Shown here piece after piece: positions 52,725 through 61,610 of a DNA stretch of 64,000 nt; position 1 is the first letter of the stretch, and each line of letters begins with the position of its first letter. The stretch covers positions 1 through 64,000 of the forward strand of contig CAZKDJ010000001.1 in assembly GCA_964551295.1 (NCBI GenBank). The letters are read 5' to 3'. The translations under genes and the position numbers were made by a program. Under the pieces are notes generated by a model. It saw only the letters and a program-made list of their open reading frames with translations. It had not been told where the DNA came from and did no database searches. The DNA comes from JAFGED01 sp964551295 (GTDB lineage Bacteria > Chloroflexota > Anaerolineae > B4-G1).

Positions 52725-53947
52725 CAACCTCTCAAATGCACATCGGCGAAATCCAAATACCGCTCCCAATCGTAATCCGTCACATCGTGCACGCCGGGGC
52801 GAATGTGATAGCCGATGGTACCCACAACCGGCTGGCTCAGCCCGGGCATCTCGTCGACGGCCAACCCGTCGGTAGACAGCAGCCGATACACTGAGTCGGC
52901 ATGCCTGGCCGCTAAGAACTCGCCACACGGGTCGGCCCATTGATCCTCGGCCGCGCTGGCCACGTAAACCGGGCGCGGGGCGACCAACGCAATCAGCATG
53001 TGCTGATCCACTGGCAGATCGTCCTCCCGGTCATTGTACCGCTTAAAGTTTGCACAAAACCAGTGCGGAAACCTGACGTTGATCAGCTTGACCGTCTCGC
53101 CGAACCGCCGCCGCGAGAGCGCCGCTCCTCCGCAGCCCGAGTTATTCGAGATCACCAGCGCGAATCGCGCATCCCGCGCCCAGTCCCACAACGCGGCCTT
53201 ACCCAGGCGCGAGTGTCCCATCACCGCGACTCGCTCATGATCGATGTCTCCATCGGCCTCAAAATAGTCCAGCGCCCGGCTCAAGCCCCACGCCCAAGCA
53301 GCGATGGTGCCCCACTCATCTGCATCTGGTTTTGACTGCCCATCCCGGTAAAACAAGGGATGCACACCATTCTGAAAACCATCATCGAAATCCGGGTCCA
53401 GGTCGCCACAGTATACGGTCGCCAAACCATATCCTCGCTCCAAGATACGCCCGACTGGCCAGTGACGGGCGCTCACACCTCGGGAGGCCTCCGTCGCGCG
53501 ATGGTCGACCACGTGGCACGCTTCACTTTCCATCATCCAACGGGTCGAAAGCGTGATGCCAGGATCAGGGTGGATCGAGTGGTTGCCAAAAAAGTTTAAC
53601 CCGACAAAGGCGGGCACCGGCCCGGAACGATCGTTGGGCAGATAAACGAGCATATCCATCCACGGGCCGTTTTCCTCGCTCGTGAAATAGACCGACACCT
53701 CCTTACGCGTGGCTTTCCCACCGAGCGCCTCGCGGTCCATAGAGGTCACGTCAAAGGTCATCCCCTCTGGCCGACCCGGTGCCCTGCCATAAACGTGCCG
53801 CTCGAACAGCCGCAAGATTTCGGGCCTGCGCTGCGCCATCCAAGTTTGGGCATCGGCAACCCGCGTTCCATCGGAGAGGATCAGTGGATCGGGCAAGGTA
53901 TACTCAGGCACCTCTGCCTCATCCACATTGACCTCCCAGGATTCCAT
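52724..53947 (-). CDS. CE15-like glucuronoyl esterase / alpha/beta hydrolase
   Basis: CE15 enzymes split the ester between (4-O-methyl-)glucuronate of xylan and lignin. The 407-residue protein has [15 protein letters not shown] with the nucleophile Ser (CE15 usually GCSRNGK), [35 protein letters not shown] and [18 protein letters not shown], the order found in CE15 proteins. No signal peptide is visible, so it would act inside the cell on imported fragments or on other uronate esters. Start taken at the second ATG, six bases after AGGAAG; the first ATG (53953) overlaps that site. Confidence 0.77.
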   Translation of the reverse strand: MESWEVNVDEAEVPEYTLPDPLILSDGTRVADAQTWMAQRRPEILRLFERHVYGRAPGRPEGMTFDVTSMDREALGGKATRKEVSVYFTSEENGPWMDMLVYLPNDRSGPVPAFVGLNFFGNHSIHPDPGITLSTRWMMESEACHVVDHRATEASRGVSARHWPVGRILERGYGLATVYCGDLDPDFDDGFQNGVHPLFYRDGQSKPDADEWGTIAAWAWGLSRALDYFEADGDIDHERVAVMGHSRLGKAALWDWARDARFALVISNNSGCGGAALSRRRFGETVKLINVRFPHWFCANFKRYNDREDDLPVDQHMLIALVAPRPVYVASAAEDQWADPCGEFLAARHADSVYRLLSTDGLAVDEMPGLSQPVVGTIGYHIRPGVHDVTDYDWERYLDFADVHLRG

Positions 53948-53966
53948 CGACATCTTCCTTTGTACG

Positions 53967-55100
53967 CTACGACCAACCCATCAACTGCGCCAATAGACGA
54001 GTGTACTCGCAAAAATTCGGCCACGATACGTCAGGCGGCACGCCGTGATCGCAACCCGGGATGAAGCCTCCCTCTTCCAGCAGGGGCGGCACCACGCGCA
54101 GCACCTCCTTGCGCATCGTCTCGCCACCGGCGGCCAAGGCGCGCTTATCCAGCCCGCCCAGGTAGGCCATCTGCCGGCCGTACTGCCGCCGGTAGGCCAC
54201 GATGTCGTTCCCGGCGGCTACCTCGACCGGAAAACAGCAGTTAAAGCCCACCTCGATCCACAGCGGCATCAACTCGGTCATGTAGCCGTCCGAATCCATC
54301 GAGACGATGGGGCAGTCGCTGCCTTTGACTGCATCCACCCACTTTTTCCAAACGGGCAGCAGAAAGCGCCGCACCATCGCCGGGGAGATCATACTGTGCA
54401 TCTTGTAGGCCATGTCTTCCCCCACCTGGACAAAGTCCAATTCCACCCGCGCCAGGATAGGCTCCAACGTCTGCAGCACGAAATCGGCCCACAAATCGAC
54501 CATCTCCTGCACAAAGGCCGGATCGTCGATCATTAACACGCAGAGATTCTCCAGGCCGCACCACTCGCGCAGTTGCCAGAACGGCCCGTTGACCGTGAGG
54601 CGCAGGGCGTAATCCCGTTCGCGCAGCGCGTCGCAGCGCGCCTCGAAATCCGCCGGAAAGCGCCGGGGATGGTGCGGATCGTAGCGCCACTTGATCCTCT
54701 CCTCCCAATCCCGCCTGGTCTGCACCGGGAAACGATGCCACTTGCGCGTGACAAAGTCCTTGGCGCTGCGGATGTAGGTGTAGTCGTACCGGTCCAATAT
54801 CTCTGTGATGGCCCCCATCCAATCTTGGACGACGTAGTGACCGTTGCGGTGCTCCAGCACCTTTTCCTCAAAGATGGGGATCATCTTGAAATCGACGCCT
54901 AGATCGACCCGTGGCCGCGTGCAAGGTTCGTATGGGATGCCCAGCACCCCCATCAGGTACTCGTACCAGGCGACGCCCTCGGGCAACCCCTGCTGATGCC
55001 AGGCTGCCAGGGTCGATTCGCGCGGCGAGCCGGGCGCTAAAGGGACCTTGTCCGGTTTGTTAAAGAGTAAAGCTGCACAGAACCGCTCCCTCTCATTCAT
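53967..55100 (-). CDS. UroD-family corrinoid-type methyltransferase (second copy)
   Basis: The 377-residue protein belongs to the uroporphyrinogen decarboxylase superfamily, which includes methyltransferases such as MtaA/MtbA and O-demethylase components. Visible: [20 protein letters not shown] at the start, [29 protein letters not shown] and [25 protein letters not shown], then [10 protein letters not shown]. It is not HemE: no heme genes are near and the context is uronate breakdown. It lies between uxaC and the glucuronoyl esterase gene, so its methyl donor may be a methylated uronate. The ATG at 55100 has no strong ribosome site. Confidence 0.75.
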   Translation of the reverse strand: MNERERFCAALLFNKPDKVPLAPGSPRESTLAAWHQQGLPEGVAWYEYLMGVLGIPYEPCTRPRVDLGVDFKMIPIFEEKVLEHRNGHYVVQDWMGAITEILDRYDYTYIRSAKDFVTRKWHRFPVQTRRDWEERIKWRYDPHHPRRFPADFEARCDALRERDYALRLTVNGPFWQLREWCGLENLCVLMIDDPAFVQEMVDLWADFVLQTLEPILARVELDFVQVGEDMAYKMHSMISPAMVRRFLLPVWKKWVDAVKGSDCPIVSMDSDGYMTELMPLWIEVGFNCCFPVEVAAGNDIVAYRRQYGRQMAYLGGLDKRALAAGGETMRKEVLRVVPPLLEEGGFIPGCDHGVPPDVSWPNFCEYTRLLAQLMGWS

Positions 55101-55179
55101 GGCTAGCACGTCTGCTCAAACAAGTAGCCGCGATTTCCAAATCACGCCATGGAAAGCGCGAATACCGGATGAAGCTATC

Positions 55180-56604
55180 CTAGTCCAGCTTGTACGCCTG
55201 CTTGGCCAGACGGTAGGCCAGGTCGAGGATCATCTCCTGAGCGTCTTGCTCGTCCACGACGCCGCGCACCACCAATCCGGCCACCCAATTGGCGCTGGCG
55301 CGGCGCCACACGTCGTGGCGTGCCGGGATAGAGGGAAAAGCGCGCGTGTCGTCGTTGAATCCAGCAGTGTTGTGCACCCCGGCCGTCTCCATCACCCGAT
55401 CAAAATAGCGCCGTATCCCGTTCAGGCTGTCGTGGAACCACCAGGGTGGACCGATGCACAGCGCCGGGTAGTGGCCGGCCAACGGGGCCAGCTCGCGAGC
55501 GTAGGTCGATTCGTCCAGGGTAAAGACAACGAGCGTCAGCCGTGGGTCGTTGCCATATTTGTTGAGCAGCGGCCGTAGATTGTGGGTGAACTCGCTCGTC
55601 GTCGGTATGTCACAGCCCATATCGCGCCCAAAGCGCTCAACGATGCCCCGGTTGTGATCGCGCACCGAGCCGACGTGGAACTGCATCGTCAGTCCATCCT
55701 CGATGCTCATCCGCGCAAACTCCATGATCATGTGCGCGGTAAAGCGCCGGGCATCGTCCTCAGTGGCCTCGCCGCGCAGCGCGCGCTGAAAGATCGCGTT
55801 TGCTTCAGCCTCCGAGAGCTCCACCGTATAGGCCGAGATGGCAGCGTGGTCAGTGGACATGGCCCCCATCGATTTGAAGAACGCGCGCCGCTGCTCCAGC
55901 GCCCGGACGAAAGCGGCGTAGGAAGTCACGTCGATGCCGCTGACCTCGTTCAGCTTGTCGACGTTTTCCCGCCAGCCCTCGCGCAGCAGATTGACCACCC
56001 CGTCGGGGCGGAAAGCGGGCCGGATGTCGCCCCCCCACCCCGATTCGCGGATCGTCTTGTGAACCTCAAGCATATCGGTAGCGGCGTCGGTGGTGGATAG
56101 CACCTCGATATTGAACCGCTCGAACAGCGCTCGCGGGCGGAACTCGGGGCGGGCCAGCTTTTCCGCGACCTGGTCATAGATCGCCTGGGCCGTCTCGCCG
56201 TCCAGTTTTTGCTCGACGCCGAACATCTCGATCAGCTCGTGGGTCAGCCAGATGCCGCTGGGCGTGCCACGGAAGAGATAAAAGTTATCGGCGAAAATCT
56301 GCCAAATCTTGCGATGGTCCCGCTCCACCGGCCCGCCATCGACGCGGAGAACGCCCAGGTCCTCCAGCGGTATCCCCTGCGAGTACAGCATGCGAAAGAC
56401 GTAATGATCGGGGATGATGAGTAGATCGGCGGGCGTACCAAAGGTGGCGTCCTCGTCCACGAACAATCTGGGATCCACGTGGCCGTGCGGGCTGACGATG
56501 GGCAGGTCCTTCACCCCGTCGTACAGCTCCCGCGCCACGCGTCGCTGCGCCGGGTCGGGATCGAAGAATCGATCCGGGTCAAGTTGCCATGTCGAATGAA
56601 TCAC
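55180..56604 (-). CDS. uxaC: Glucuronate isomerase (uronate isomerase)
   Basis: Isomerises D-glucuronate to D-fructuronate and D-galacturonate to D-tagaturonate in the amidohydrolase fold. The 474-residue protein has LPIVSPHGHVDPRLF (metal-site HxH), VLSTTDAATDML, MGAMSTDHAAISA, MQFHVGSVRDHNRG and GFNDDTRAFPSIPARHDVWRR. Length fits. GTG start at 56604 is six bases after GGAG. Pivot of the cluster, between the corrinoid genes and the esterase. Confidence 0.94.
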   Translation of the reverse strand: MIHSTWQLDPDRFFDPDPAQRRVARELYDGVKDLPIVSPHGHVDPRLFVDEDATFGTPADLLIIPDHYVFRMLYSQGIPLEDLGVLRVDGGPVERDHRKIWQIFADNFYLFRGTPSGIWLTHELIEMFGVEQKLDGETAQAIYDQVAEKLARPEFRPRALFERFNIEVLSTTDAATDMLEVHKTIRESGWGGDIRPAFRPDGVVNLLREGWRENVDKLNEVSGIDVTSYAAFVRALEQRRAFFKSMGAMSTDHAAISAYTVELSEAEANAIFQRALRGEATEDDARRFTAHMIMEFARMSIEDGLTMQFHVGSVRDHNRGIVERFGRDMGCDIPTTSEFTHNLRPLLNKYGNDPRLTLVVFTLDESTYARELAPLAGHYPALCIGPPWWFHDSLNGIRRYFDRVMETAGVHNTAGFNDDTRAFPSIPARHDVWRRASANWVAGLVVRGVVDEQDAQEMILDLAYRLAKQAYKLD

Positions 56605-56631
56605 CAAGCTCTCCTTCCTTTTCTTCCTCTC

Positions 56632-57474
56632 TCAACCTTTCCGCGCCCGGCAGGCCTTGATGTACCGCATCCCATATTCGTCCCGGCCCAGCAGCACATC
56701 GGCGGCCAGGATCGTATCGCAAAGGAGCGCCGGATGGCTGATGGGGCAGTTGACCCCGCACGCGATCGCCATGGCCATGAACGCCCGGTTCAGCAGGTCG
56801 CGCTCCGGCATGCCAAAGGAGACATTGCTGGCCCCCGCCGTAATGTTGGCATCCAGCTCGGCCTGCAGAAGGCGGATGGTCTCCAGCGCAACCCGCCCAG
56901 CCTGGGGCTCGGTCCCCACGGCCAACACCAGCGGGTCAAAGATGATGTCCTCGGCCGGGATACCCAGCGCGGCGGCACGGTCACGGATATTGTGGGCCAC
57001 CGCCAGGCGCTGCTCCGGCGTGGGCGGGATGCCATCGTCATCCATCAACAGGCCGATCACGGCGGCACCGCGCTCCGCCACCAGCGGCAGCACCGCCGCC
57101 AGCTTTTCCTCCTCCCCGTTGACCGAGTTGACCAGCGGCTTGCCCGGGCAAATGGCCAGCGCAGCCGCCAGCGCCTGTGGATCGAGCGTATCGACGCACA
57201 CCGGCACGTCCACCACATCGAACACCGCTTCGACGGCGCGGGGCAGCAGCGCCACCTCGTCCACGCCTGCTGCGCCGACGTTCACGTCGAGCACGGCAGC
57301 ACCGGCCTCCACCTGCGCCTGCGCCATCTCCCGCACGAGCGATAGATCACCCGCCGAAAGCGCCCGCGCCAGCTTTTTCTTGCCGGTGGGGTTGATGCGC
57401 TCACCGATGATCACTGTCGGCAGTTCTGGGCTGATGCGAACGGTACTGTTTTTTCCCCGTAGAACCGTCTCCAT
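56632..57474 (-). CDS. Methyltetrahydrofolate:corrinoid methyltransferase (pterin-binding)
   Basis: The 280-residue protein has the pterin-binding TIM-barrel signatures of AcsE/MtvA/MetH-type methyltransferases: VIIGERINPTGKK, GAAVLDVNVGAAG, CVDTLDPQALAAAL, LVNSVNGEEEKL, DIIFDPLVLAVG and ITAGASNVSFGMP. It transfers methyl between methyl-corrinoid and tetrahydrofolate. Dihydropteroate synthase is the alternative, but the length, the NSVNGE motif and the adjacent corrinoid protein favour methyl transfer. Its start is 21 bases after the corrinoid protein stop. Confidence 0.9.
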   Translation of the reverse strand: METVLRGKNSTVRISPELPTVIIGERINPTGKKKLARALSAGDLSLVREMAQAQVEAGAAVLDVNVGAAGVDEVALLPRAVEAVFDVVDVPVCVDTLDPQALAAALAICPGKPLVNSVNGEEEKLAAVLPLVAERGAAVIGLLMDDDGIPPTPEQRLAVAHNIRDRAAALGIPAEDIIFDPLVLAVGTEPQAGRVALETIRLLQAELDANITAGASNVSFGMPERDLLNRAFMAMAIACGVNCPISHPALLCDTILAADVLLGRDEYGMRYIKACRARKG

Positions 57475-57494
57475 AGTCAAGTCTACCACAAGTC

Positions 57495-58130
57495 TCAATC
57501 TGCCGCCAACAACGTCTTGGCCCGGCCGGCAGCGGCAGAAGCATCAGGAGCGTAGAGATCGGCGCCGATATCCTCGGCGAAAGACTGCGTCACCGGCGCG
57601 CCTCCTACCATGACCATCACCCGGTCGCGCAATCCGGCCTCCTGCAACGCCTCGACCGTCGCCCGCATGCCGGGCATGGTGGTGGTCAGCAGCGCGCTCA
57701 ACCCGACGAAATCGGGTCGGTGCGCCTCTACCGCCTCCACGAACCCTTCGGGCGTCACGTCCACGCCCAGGTCGATCACCTCGAAACCAACGCCCTCCAG
57801 CATCATGCCCACCAAGTTCTTGCCGATATCGTGGAGGTCTCCCTTGACCGTGCCCAGGACAACCTTGCCCACCGGCTCGATGCCGGCATCCACCAAATGC
57901 GGCCGCAAAATCGCCAGCCCCGCTTTCATCGCGCGTGCAGAGATGAGCATCTCGGGCACGAACTTTTCGCCTTCTTCGAACAAGCGGCCCACCTCGGTCA
58001 TGGCTGCGATGGAGCCCTGGTATAGAATATCGGCCGCCGAGACGCCCGCCTCCAGGGTAGCCTGTACCTCGGCCTTTGTGGCAGCTTCGTCGCCATCGAG
58101 AACCGCGGCATAGATCGCTTCAATACTCAA
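57495..58130 (-). CDS. Corrinoid-binding methyl-carrier protein (MtaC/MtvC type)
   Basis: The 211-residue protein has an N-terminal helical cap domain (about 1-85) and the B12-binding domain with the D-x-H-x-x-G motif GDLHDIGKNLV (Asp 98, His 100, Gly 103), later VGLSALLTTTMPGM and VMVGGAPVT, as in MtaC, MtbC and MtvC. It carries the methyl group between a substrate methyltransferase and the pterin enzyme. It starts at TTG, seven bases after GAGGAGG. A corrinoid reactivase is not in the window. Confidence 0.93.
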   Translation of the reverse strand: MSIEAIYAAVLDGDEAATKAEVQATLEAGVSAADILYQGSIAAMTEVGRLFEEGEKFVPEMLISARAMKAGLAILRPHLVDAGIEPVGKVVLGTVKGDLHDIGKNLVGMMLEGVGFEVIDLGVDVTPEGFVEAVEAHRPDFVGLSALLTTTMPGMRATVEALQEAGLRDRVMVMVGGAPVTQSFAEDIGADLYAPDASAAAGRAKTLLAAD

Positions 58131-58160
58131 AGTCTGTCCTCCTCAATGAAAAATCCGATA

Positions 58161-59201
58161 CTACCCTTTTGAAGGCCACCGCCGGGCGGCCGCTACCAGG
58201 GCGTCGATGTTTTCAGGAAGCGTTCCCGGCGACACGCCGCCGCCGAAGGAGAGGATCATCCCCCCTCCCGGAGCCCCCTTATCCAAACACTCTTTTGCCC
58301 ACTGCGCTACTTCCGCGGGTGTCCCGCGCACGCCCAAGTCCAGCGGAGGCACGTTGCCCATCAGCGCCACGCGATGCCCCATCTTGGCCTTTACCTCAGC
58401 AGCGTCCACCTTGTGACTAAAGTTGAACACCTCGAAATTGGCCTCGGCCAGGCTCTCCAGCAGATGCGGGCAGGGGGTGTCGTTATGATAGACGCGGATC
58501 AGGCCGTCGAACGCGTCAAAGATGCGCCGCAGATGAGGGTGGATCATCTCTTCATAGTGCTGCGGCGAAACCATACCCACCAGGTCGTCCAACAGCATGA
58601 TGCCCTCCGGTTCGCGCAGCACGTCCAGCTGAGCGCGCAGCCAGCGGATGATGGATGTGGTCACCGTGTCCAGGAGCTTGGACGTCCTTTCCGGCTCAGT
58701 GGCCAGCGCCATCATCAGGGGCGTCATCCCCACCAACCAGGAAGCCGCCGTCATCGGCCCGCGGGCACAGACCATCCGGATAGCCAACCCCTGCGCCTGC
58801 AAGCGCTCGTCCATCGTCTCGTAGAGGCGCAGCACCAGGGGCATCAGCCCGTCTTCCTGCGGGTTGATCGGTTTCGCCTGCGCCCAAAAGGCCAGGTCGG
58901 GCACCAGGGGCTCGATGGAGGGCGGCCGGTCGGTGTAAAAACGCATCTTGGTGCCGAACGCCGAAGGCTCGGCTGCCATGCCGTACTCCACCCAAAAGCC
59001 GGGAATCCAGGCCACATCGGGAAAGCGCTCCAGCAACCCCAAGTTGATATCCAACCACTTTTCGGGAAAGAGAAAATAATCCCGCGTGTCGATGCCCGCG
59101 TAGCCGGGCAGCCACGGGCTATCGACGATCAGACCCACGGGGATCCGCTCCGGCTCCTCCAGCCGCGCCGCTTGCTTAAAGAGTTCCCAAGGTGTATCCA
59201 T
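58161..59201 (-). CDS. UroD-family corrinoid-type methyltransferase (first copy)
   Basis: The 346-residue protein is a UroD-superfamily member with MVCARGPMTAASWLVG, IMLLDDLVGMVSP, RVYHNDTPCPHLLESL, FNFSHKVDAAEVKAKMG and LMGNVPPLDL, the pattern of MtvB/MtaA-like substrate methyltransferases. It is directly followed by the corrinoid protein and pterin methyltransferase, completing a three-component methyl-transfer system. The methyl substrate is unknown. ATG at 59201 follows GGAG; the longer upstream frame overlaps the aldo/keto reductase gene. Confidence 0.82.
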   Translation of the reverse strand: MDTPWELFKQAARLEEPERIPVGLIVDSPWLPGYAGIDTRDYFLFPEKWLDINLGLLERFPDVAWIPGFWVEYGMAAEPSAFGTKMRFYTDRPPSIEPLVPDLAFWAQAKPINPQEDGLMPLVLRLYETMDERLQAQGLAIRMVCARGPMTAASWLVGMTPLMMALATEPERTSKLLDTVTTSIIRWLRAQLDVLREPEGIMLLDDLVGMVSPQHYEEMIHPHLRRIFDAFDGLIRVYHNDTPCPHLLESLAEANFEVFNFSHKVDAAEVKAKMGHRVALMGNVPPLDLGVRGTPAEVAQWAKECLDKGAPGGGMILSFGGGVSPGTLPENIDALVAAARRWPSKG

Positions 59202-59217
59202 CTCTATACTCCTTCCA

Positions 59218-60207
59218 TCATCGAAATCGGCTCTCCATCTGCCACATATCCGGGTTCGGTCCCAGAATGCGCTTGACCGCATCCGTCGCCTCGGTCAACC
59301 GGTCGACGACCTCGGAGGACAGCTCCAGATCGGCTGCCTGGGCCGTCTGCTCGATCTGATCTGGCTTGCGCGCTCCGGCAAGTACCGCGTTTACCCCAGG
59401 TTGGGCCAGCAGCCACGCTACAGCGACTTTGGCCATCGGTTCGCTGACCTCCCCGCTGATGCGGCCAATCTCCTTGACGGCGGCGAACGCCTCTGTCTCG
59501 CAGCCTGCTTCGCCGTGACGGGATCCGGGGCGATCCCCTGAAAAGAGGCGTATGCGCGCCCGGCCCTCGGGCACCTCGTCGGGCGTAGCATACTTGCCGG
59601 TCAGGAGCCCCTGCATCAGCGGACTGTAGCACAGGATGCCCACACCCGCCTCGACGCACTGGGGCTGAATCTCGTACTCGATGGCGCGCCAGAGCAGGCT
59701 GTAGGGCAATTGGTTCGTCTCCACCCATCCGATATCGAGCAGGTCAGGGAGATCCCCCGCGCCAAAGTTGCACACGCCGATAGCGCGTACCTTGCCCTGA
59801 TCGTGCAGCTTTTGCAGCGCCGCCATCGTCTCATCCAGGGGCACGGTGCGACTGGGCCAATGAATCTGGTACAGGTCGATGACGTCGGTTTGCAGGCACC
59901 GCAGGCTGCCCTCACAGGCCTGTAGCACGTCATCGGGCGACAGGTTGCTCCGGCTCACCTTGGTAGCGATCACAGCCTCGTGGCGACGGCCCTTCAGCGC
60001 CCGGCCCAGCACCTCCTCGGAATACCCTCCTCCATACCCTTCAGCAGTGTCGAAAAAATTGACCCCCGCGTCCAGCGCCGCGTGGATCGTGGCGATGGAG
60101 TCGGCCTCATCCTGTGGCCCCCACGTCCAGCCCCCGGCGATGGCCCAGCAGCCCATCGCCACTACAGAGACCTCGATGTCGGTTCGACCCAGTTCACGAT
60201 ATTTCAT
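59218..60207 (-). CDS. Aldo/keto reductase
   Basis: The 329-residue protein has the AKR motifs GCWAIAGGW, FFDTAEGYGGGYSEEVLGRAL (Asp, Tyr), VIATKVS (Lys), LYQIHWPS (His) and ILCYSPLMQGLLTGKY. NADPH-dependent reduction of a sugar, aldehyde or uronate is likely. Strong AAGGAGG site; 16 bases before the UroD-type gene. Confidence 0.9.
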   Translation of the reverse strand: MKYRELGRTDIEVSVVAMGCWAIAGGWTWGPQDEADSIATIHAALDAGVNFFDTAEGYGGGYSEEVLGRALKGRRHEAVIATKVSRSNLSPDDVLQACEGSLRCLQTDVIDLYQIHWPSRTVPLDETMAALQKLHDQGKVRAIGVCNFGAGDLPDLLDIGWVETNQLPYSLLWRAIEYEIQPQCVEAGVGILCYSPLMQGLLTGKYATPDEVPEGRARIRLFSGDRPGSRHGEAGCETEAFAAVKEIGRISGEVSEPMAKVAVAWLLAQPGVNAVLAGARKPDQIEQTAQAADLELSSEVVDRLTEATDAVKRILGPNPDMWQMESRFR

Positions 60208-60220
60208 ACACGCCTCCTTG

Positions 60221-61597
60221 CTACCTCTTCAGCCATGGAGGAAGTGCATCGACCTTCCCCGGCAGTTCGAGCGGCTCCGTCGGCGATGGCATCGGTGGAC
60301 AATCGGGTTCCTCCAGGCCGTGAACGAGATCGTCGATCCGCACGGGCTGCCCGCGCTCCATCGAGCGATTGGCCGCAACGCCCGTCAGGATCGACCAGGC
60401 CCCAGCCCGCTGGTCGGCAGCGCGCAGGTACTTATCCTCGGGGGCATTGGGATCGAAAAGATGCTGGAGCATCACCGGATCGGCTCCGCCGTGGCCACCC
60501 TTGCTCTGCCAGACCTCGACTTCATAGCCGCTGCGAAAATGTGGAAAGACCTTGATCTTGGTACCTTCGGGCCGCAACTCGCCGGGCACGGTGCCATCAC
60601 CGCTAAAATACGCAGTCTCCATGCAGATGTGCTCGAGACGACCCTTGGAGCCGTTGAAGGCGACGGTGTATCCCTCCCAGGGCATAAACGCGTGTAGCGA
60701 GTAGCTCATCTGCGCTCTGCTGCGATAGGTCACGGTCACGGCCATCGTGTCTTCGATGTCGATCTCGGCGCTAAAGACACACCTGTCGCGGTAGTAGCCG
60801 TCATACTGCTCATTCTCCAAATACATATCCCTGAGCCCCGGAAAAGCACGCATGTCCATATAGAACGGACATCTCTCGGCTTCAGGACAACCCAAGCAAC
60901 GCTCTCCTCGCTCGGTGAGCCCGTACCGTTCCGCCATCTCCGGCGTGTAAAAGTTACGCGTCCCAGTAGCGTAAACTACCTCGGGAACCGTCGAAAGCCA
61001 CCAATTCACCAGGTCAAAGTGATGCGTGGCCTTGTGCACCATGAGACCGCCGGAGTTGCGCTTGTTGCGGTGCCAGCGGCGAAAGTAATCGGCACCGTGC
61101 TTGGTATCGAGCAGCCAATGAAAATCGACCGAAAAGACGTTGCCGATCACGCCCGACATGAGCAGGTCCTTGACCTGCGTGCGCGGCGGCGCGTAGCGGT
61201 AATTGAAGGTGACCTTGCATTCGCGCCCCGTTTCCTTCTGCGTATCGATGATGCGCTGGCACTTGTGCTCGTCGGTGGTCATGGGCTTTTCGGTCATCAC
61301 GTCGCAGCCCAACTCCATCGCCCGGCAGATGTAATCGTCGTGCGCCGAATCCTTGGTGGTCACGATCACTACGTCCGGCTTGGTCTCGGCGATCATCTGG
61401 TCGAACTGATCGTCGCTGTAGGCCGGCACCTCGACGCCATGCTCATGCGCCCAGTCGGCGCGCAACTGCAGACGGCCCGCGTTAGAGTCACAGAGGCCCA
61501 CGAGCTCAGCATGATCGGCAAAGTGCTCGGTGATAACTACCGAGTACATCATCGACCGGCTGCCAACCCCCACTTGTACATAGCGTTTCTTTGCCAT
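60221..61597 (-). CDS. Gfo/Idh/MocA family oxidoreductase with a cysteine cluster
   Basis: The 458-residue protein has VQVGVGSRSMMYSVVI, MTEKPMTTDEHKC (EKP lysine), GGLMVHKATHHFDLVNWWL and a longer C-terminal part than usual. Residues about 232-246 contain CLGCPEAERC, a C-x2-C-x5-C cluster that may bind a metal and is not typical of the family. Substrate unknown. It lies 13 bases from the dehydrogenase gene upstream. Confidence 0.85.
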   Translation of the reverse strand: MAKKRYVQVGVGSRSMMYSVVITEHFADHAELVGLCDSNAGRLQLRADWAHEHGVEVPAYSDDQFDQMIAETKPDVVIVTTKDSAHDDYICRAMELGCDVMTEKPMTTDEHKCQRIIDTQKETGRECKVTFNYRYAPPRTQVKDLLMSGVIGNVFSVDFHWLLDTKHGADYFRRWHRNKRNSGGLMVHKATHHFDLVNWWLSTVPEVVYATGTRNFYTPEMAERYGLTERGERCLGCPEAERCPFYMDMRAFPGLRDMYLENEQYDGYYRDRCVFSAEIDIEDTMAVTVTYRSRAQMSYSLHAFMPWEGYTVAFNGSKGRLEHICMETAYFSGDGTVPGELRPEGTKIKVFPHFRSGYEVEVWQSKGGHGGADPVMLQHLFDPNAPEDKYLRAADQRAGAWSILTGVAANRSMERGQPVRIDDLVHGLEEPDCPPMPSPTEPLELPGKVDALPPWLKR

Positions 61598-61610
61598 TGT
61601 AATCTTCTCC

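Noticed and set aside
56632..57474. Dihydropteroate synthase (folP)
   Set aside because: The sequence pattern and direct linkage to a corrinoid protein fit methyltetrahydrofolate:corrinoid methyltransferase better.
53967..59201. Uroporphyrinogen decarboxylase HemE for the two UroD-family genes
   Set aside because: Two diverged copies, an adjacent corrinoid protein and pterin methyltransferase, and no heme genes argue for methyltransferases.
58374..59276. 300-codon plus-strand frame
   Set aside because: Antisense to the UroD-type methyltransferase; His/Gln-rich shadow sequence.
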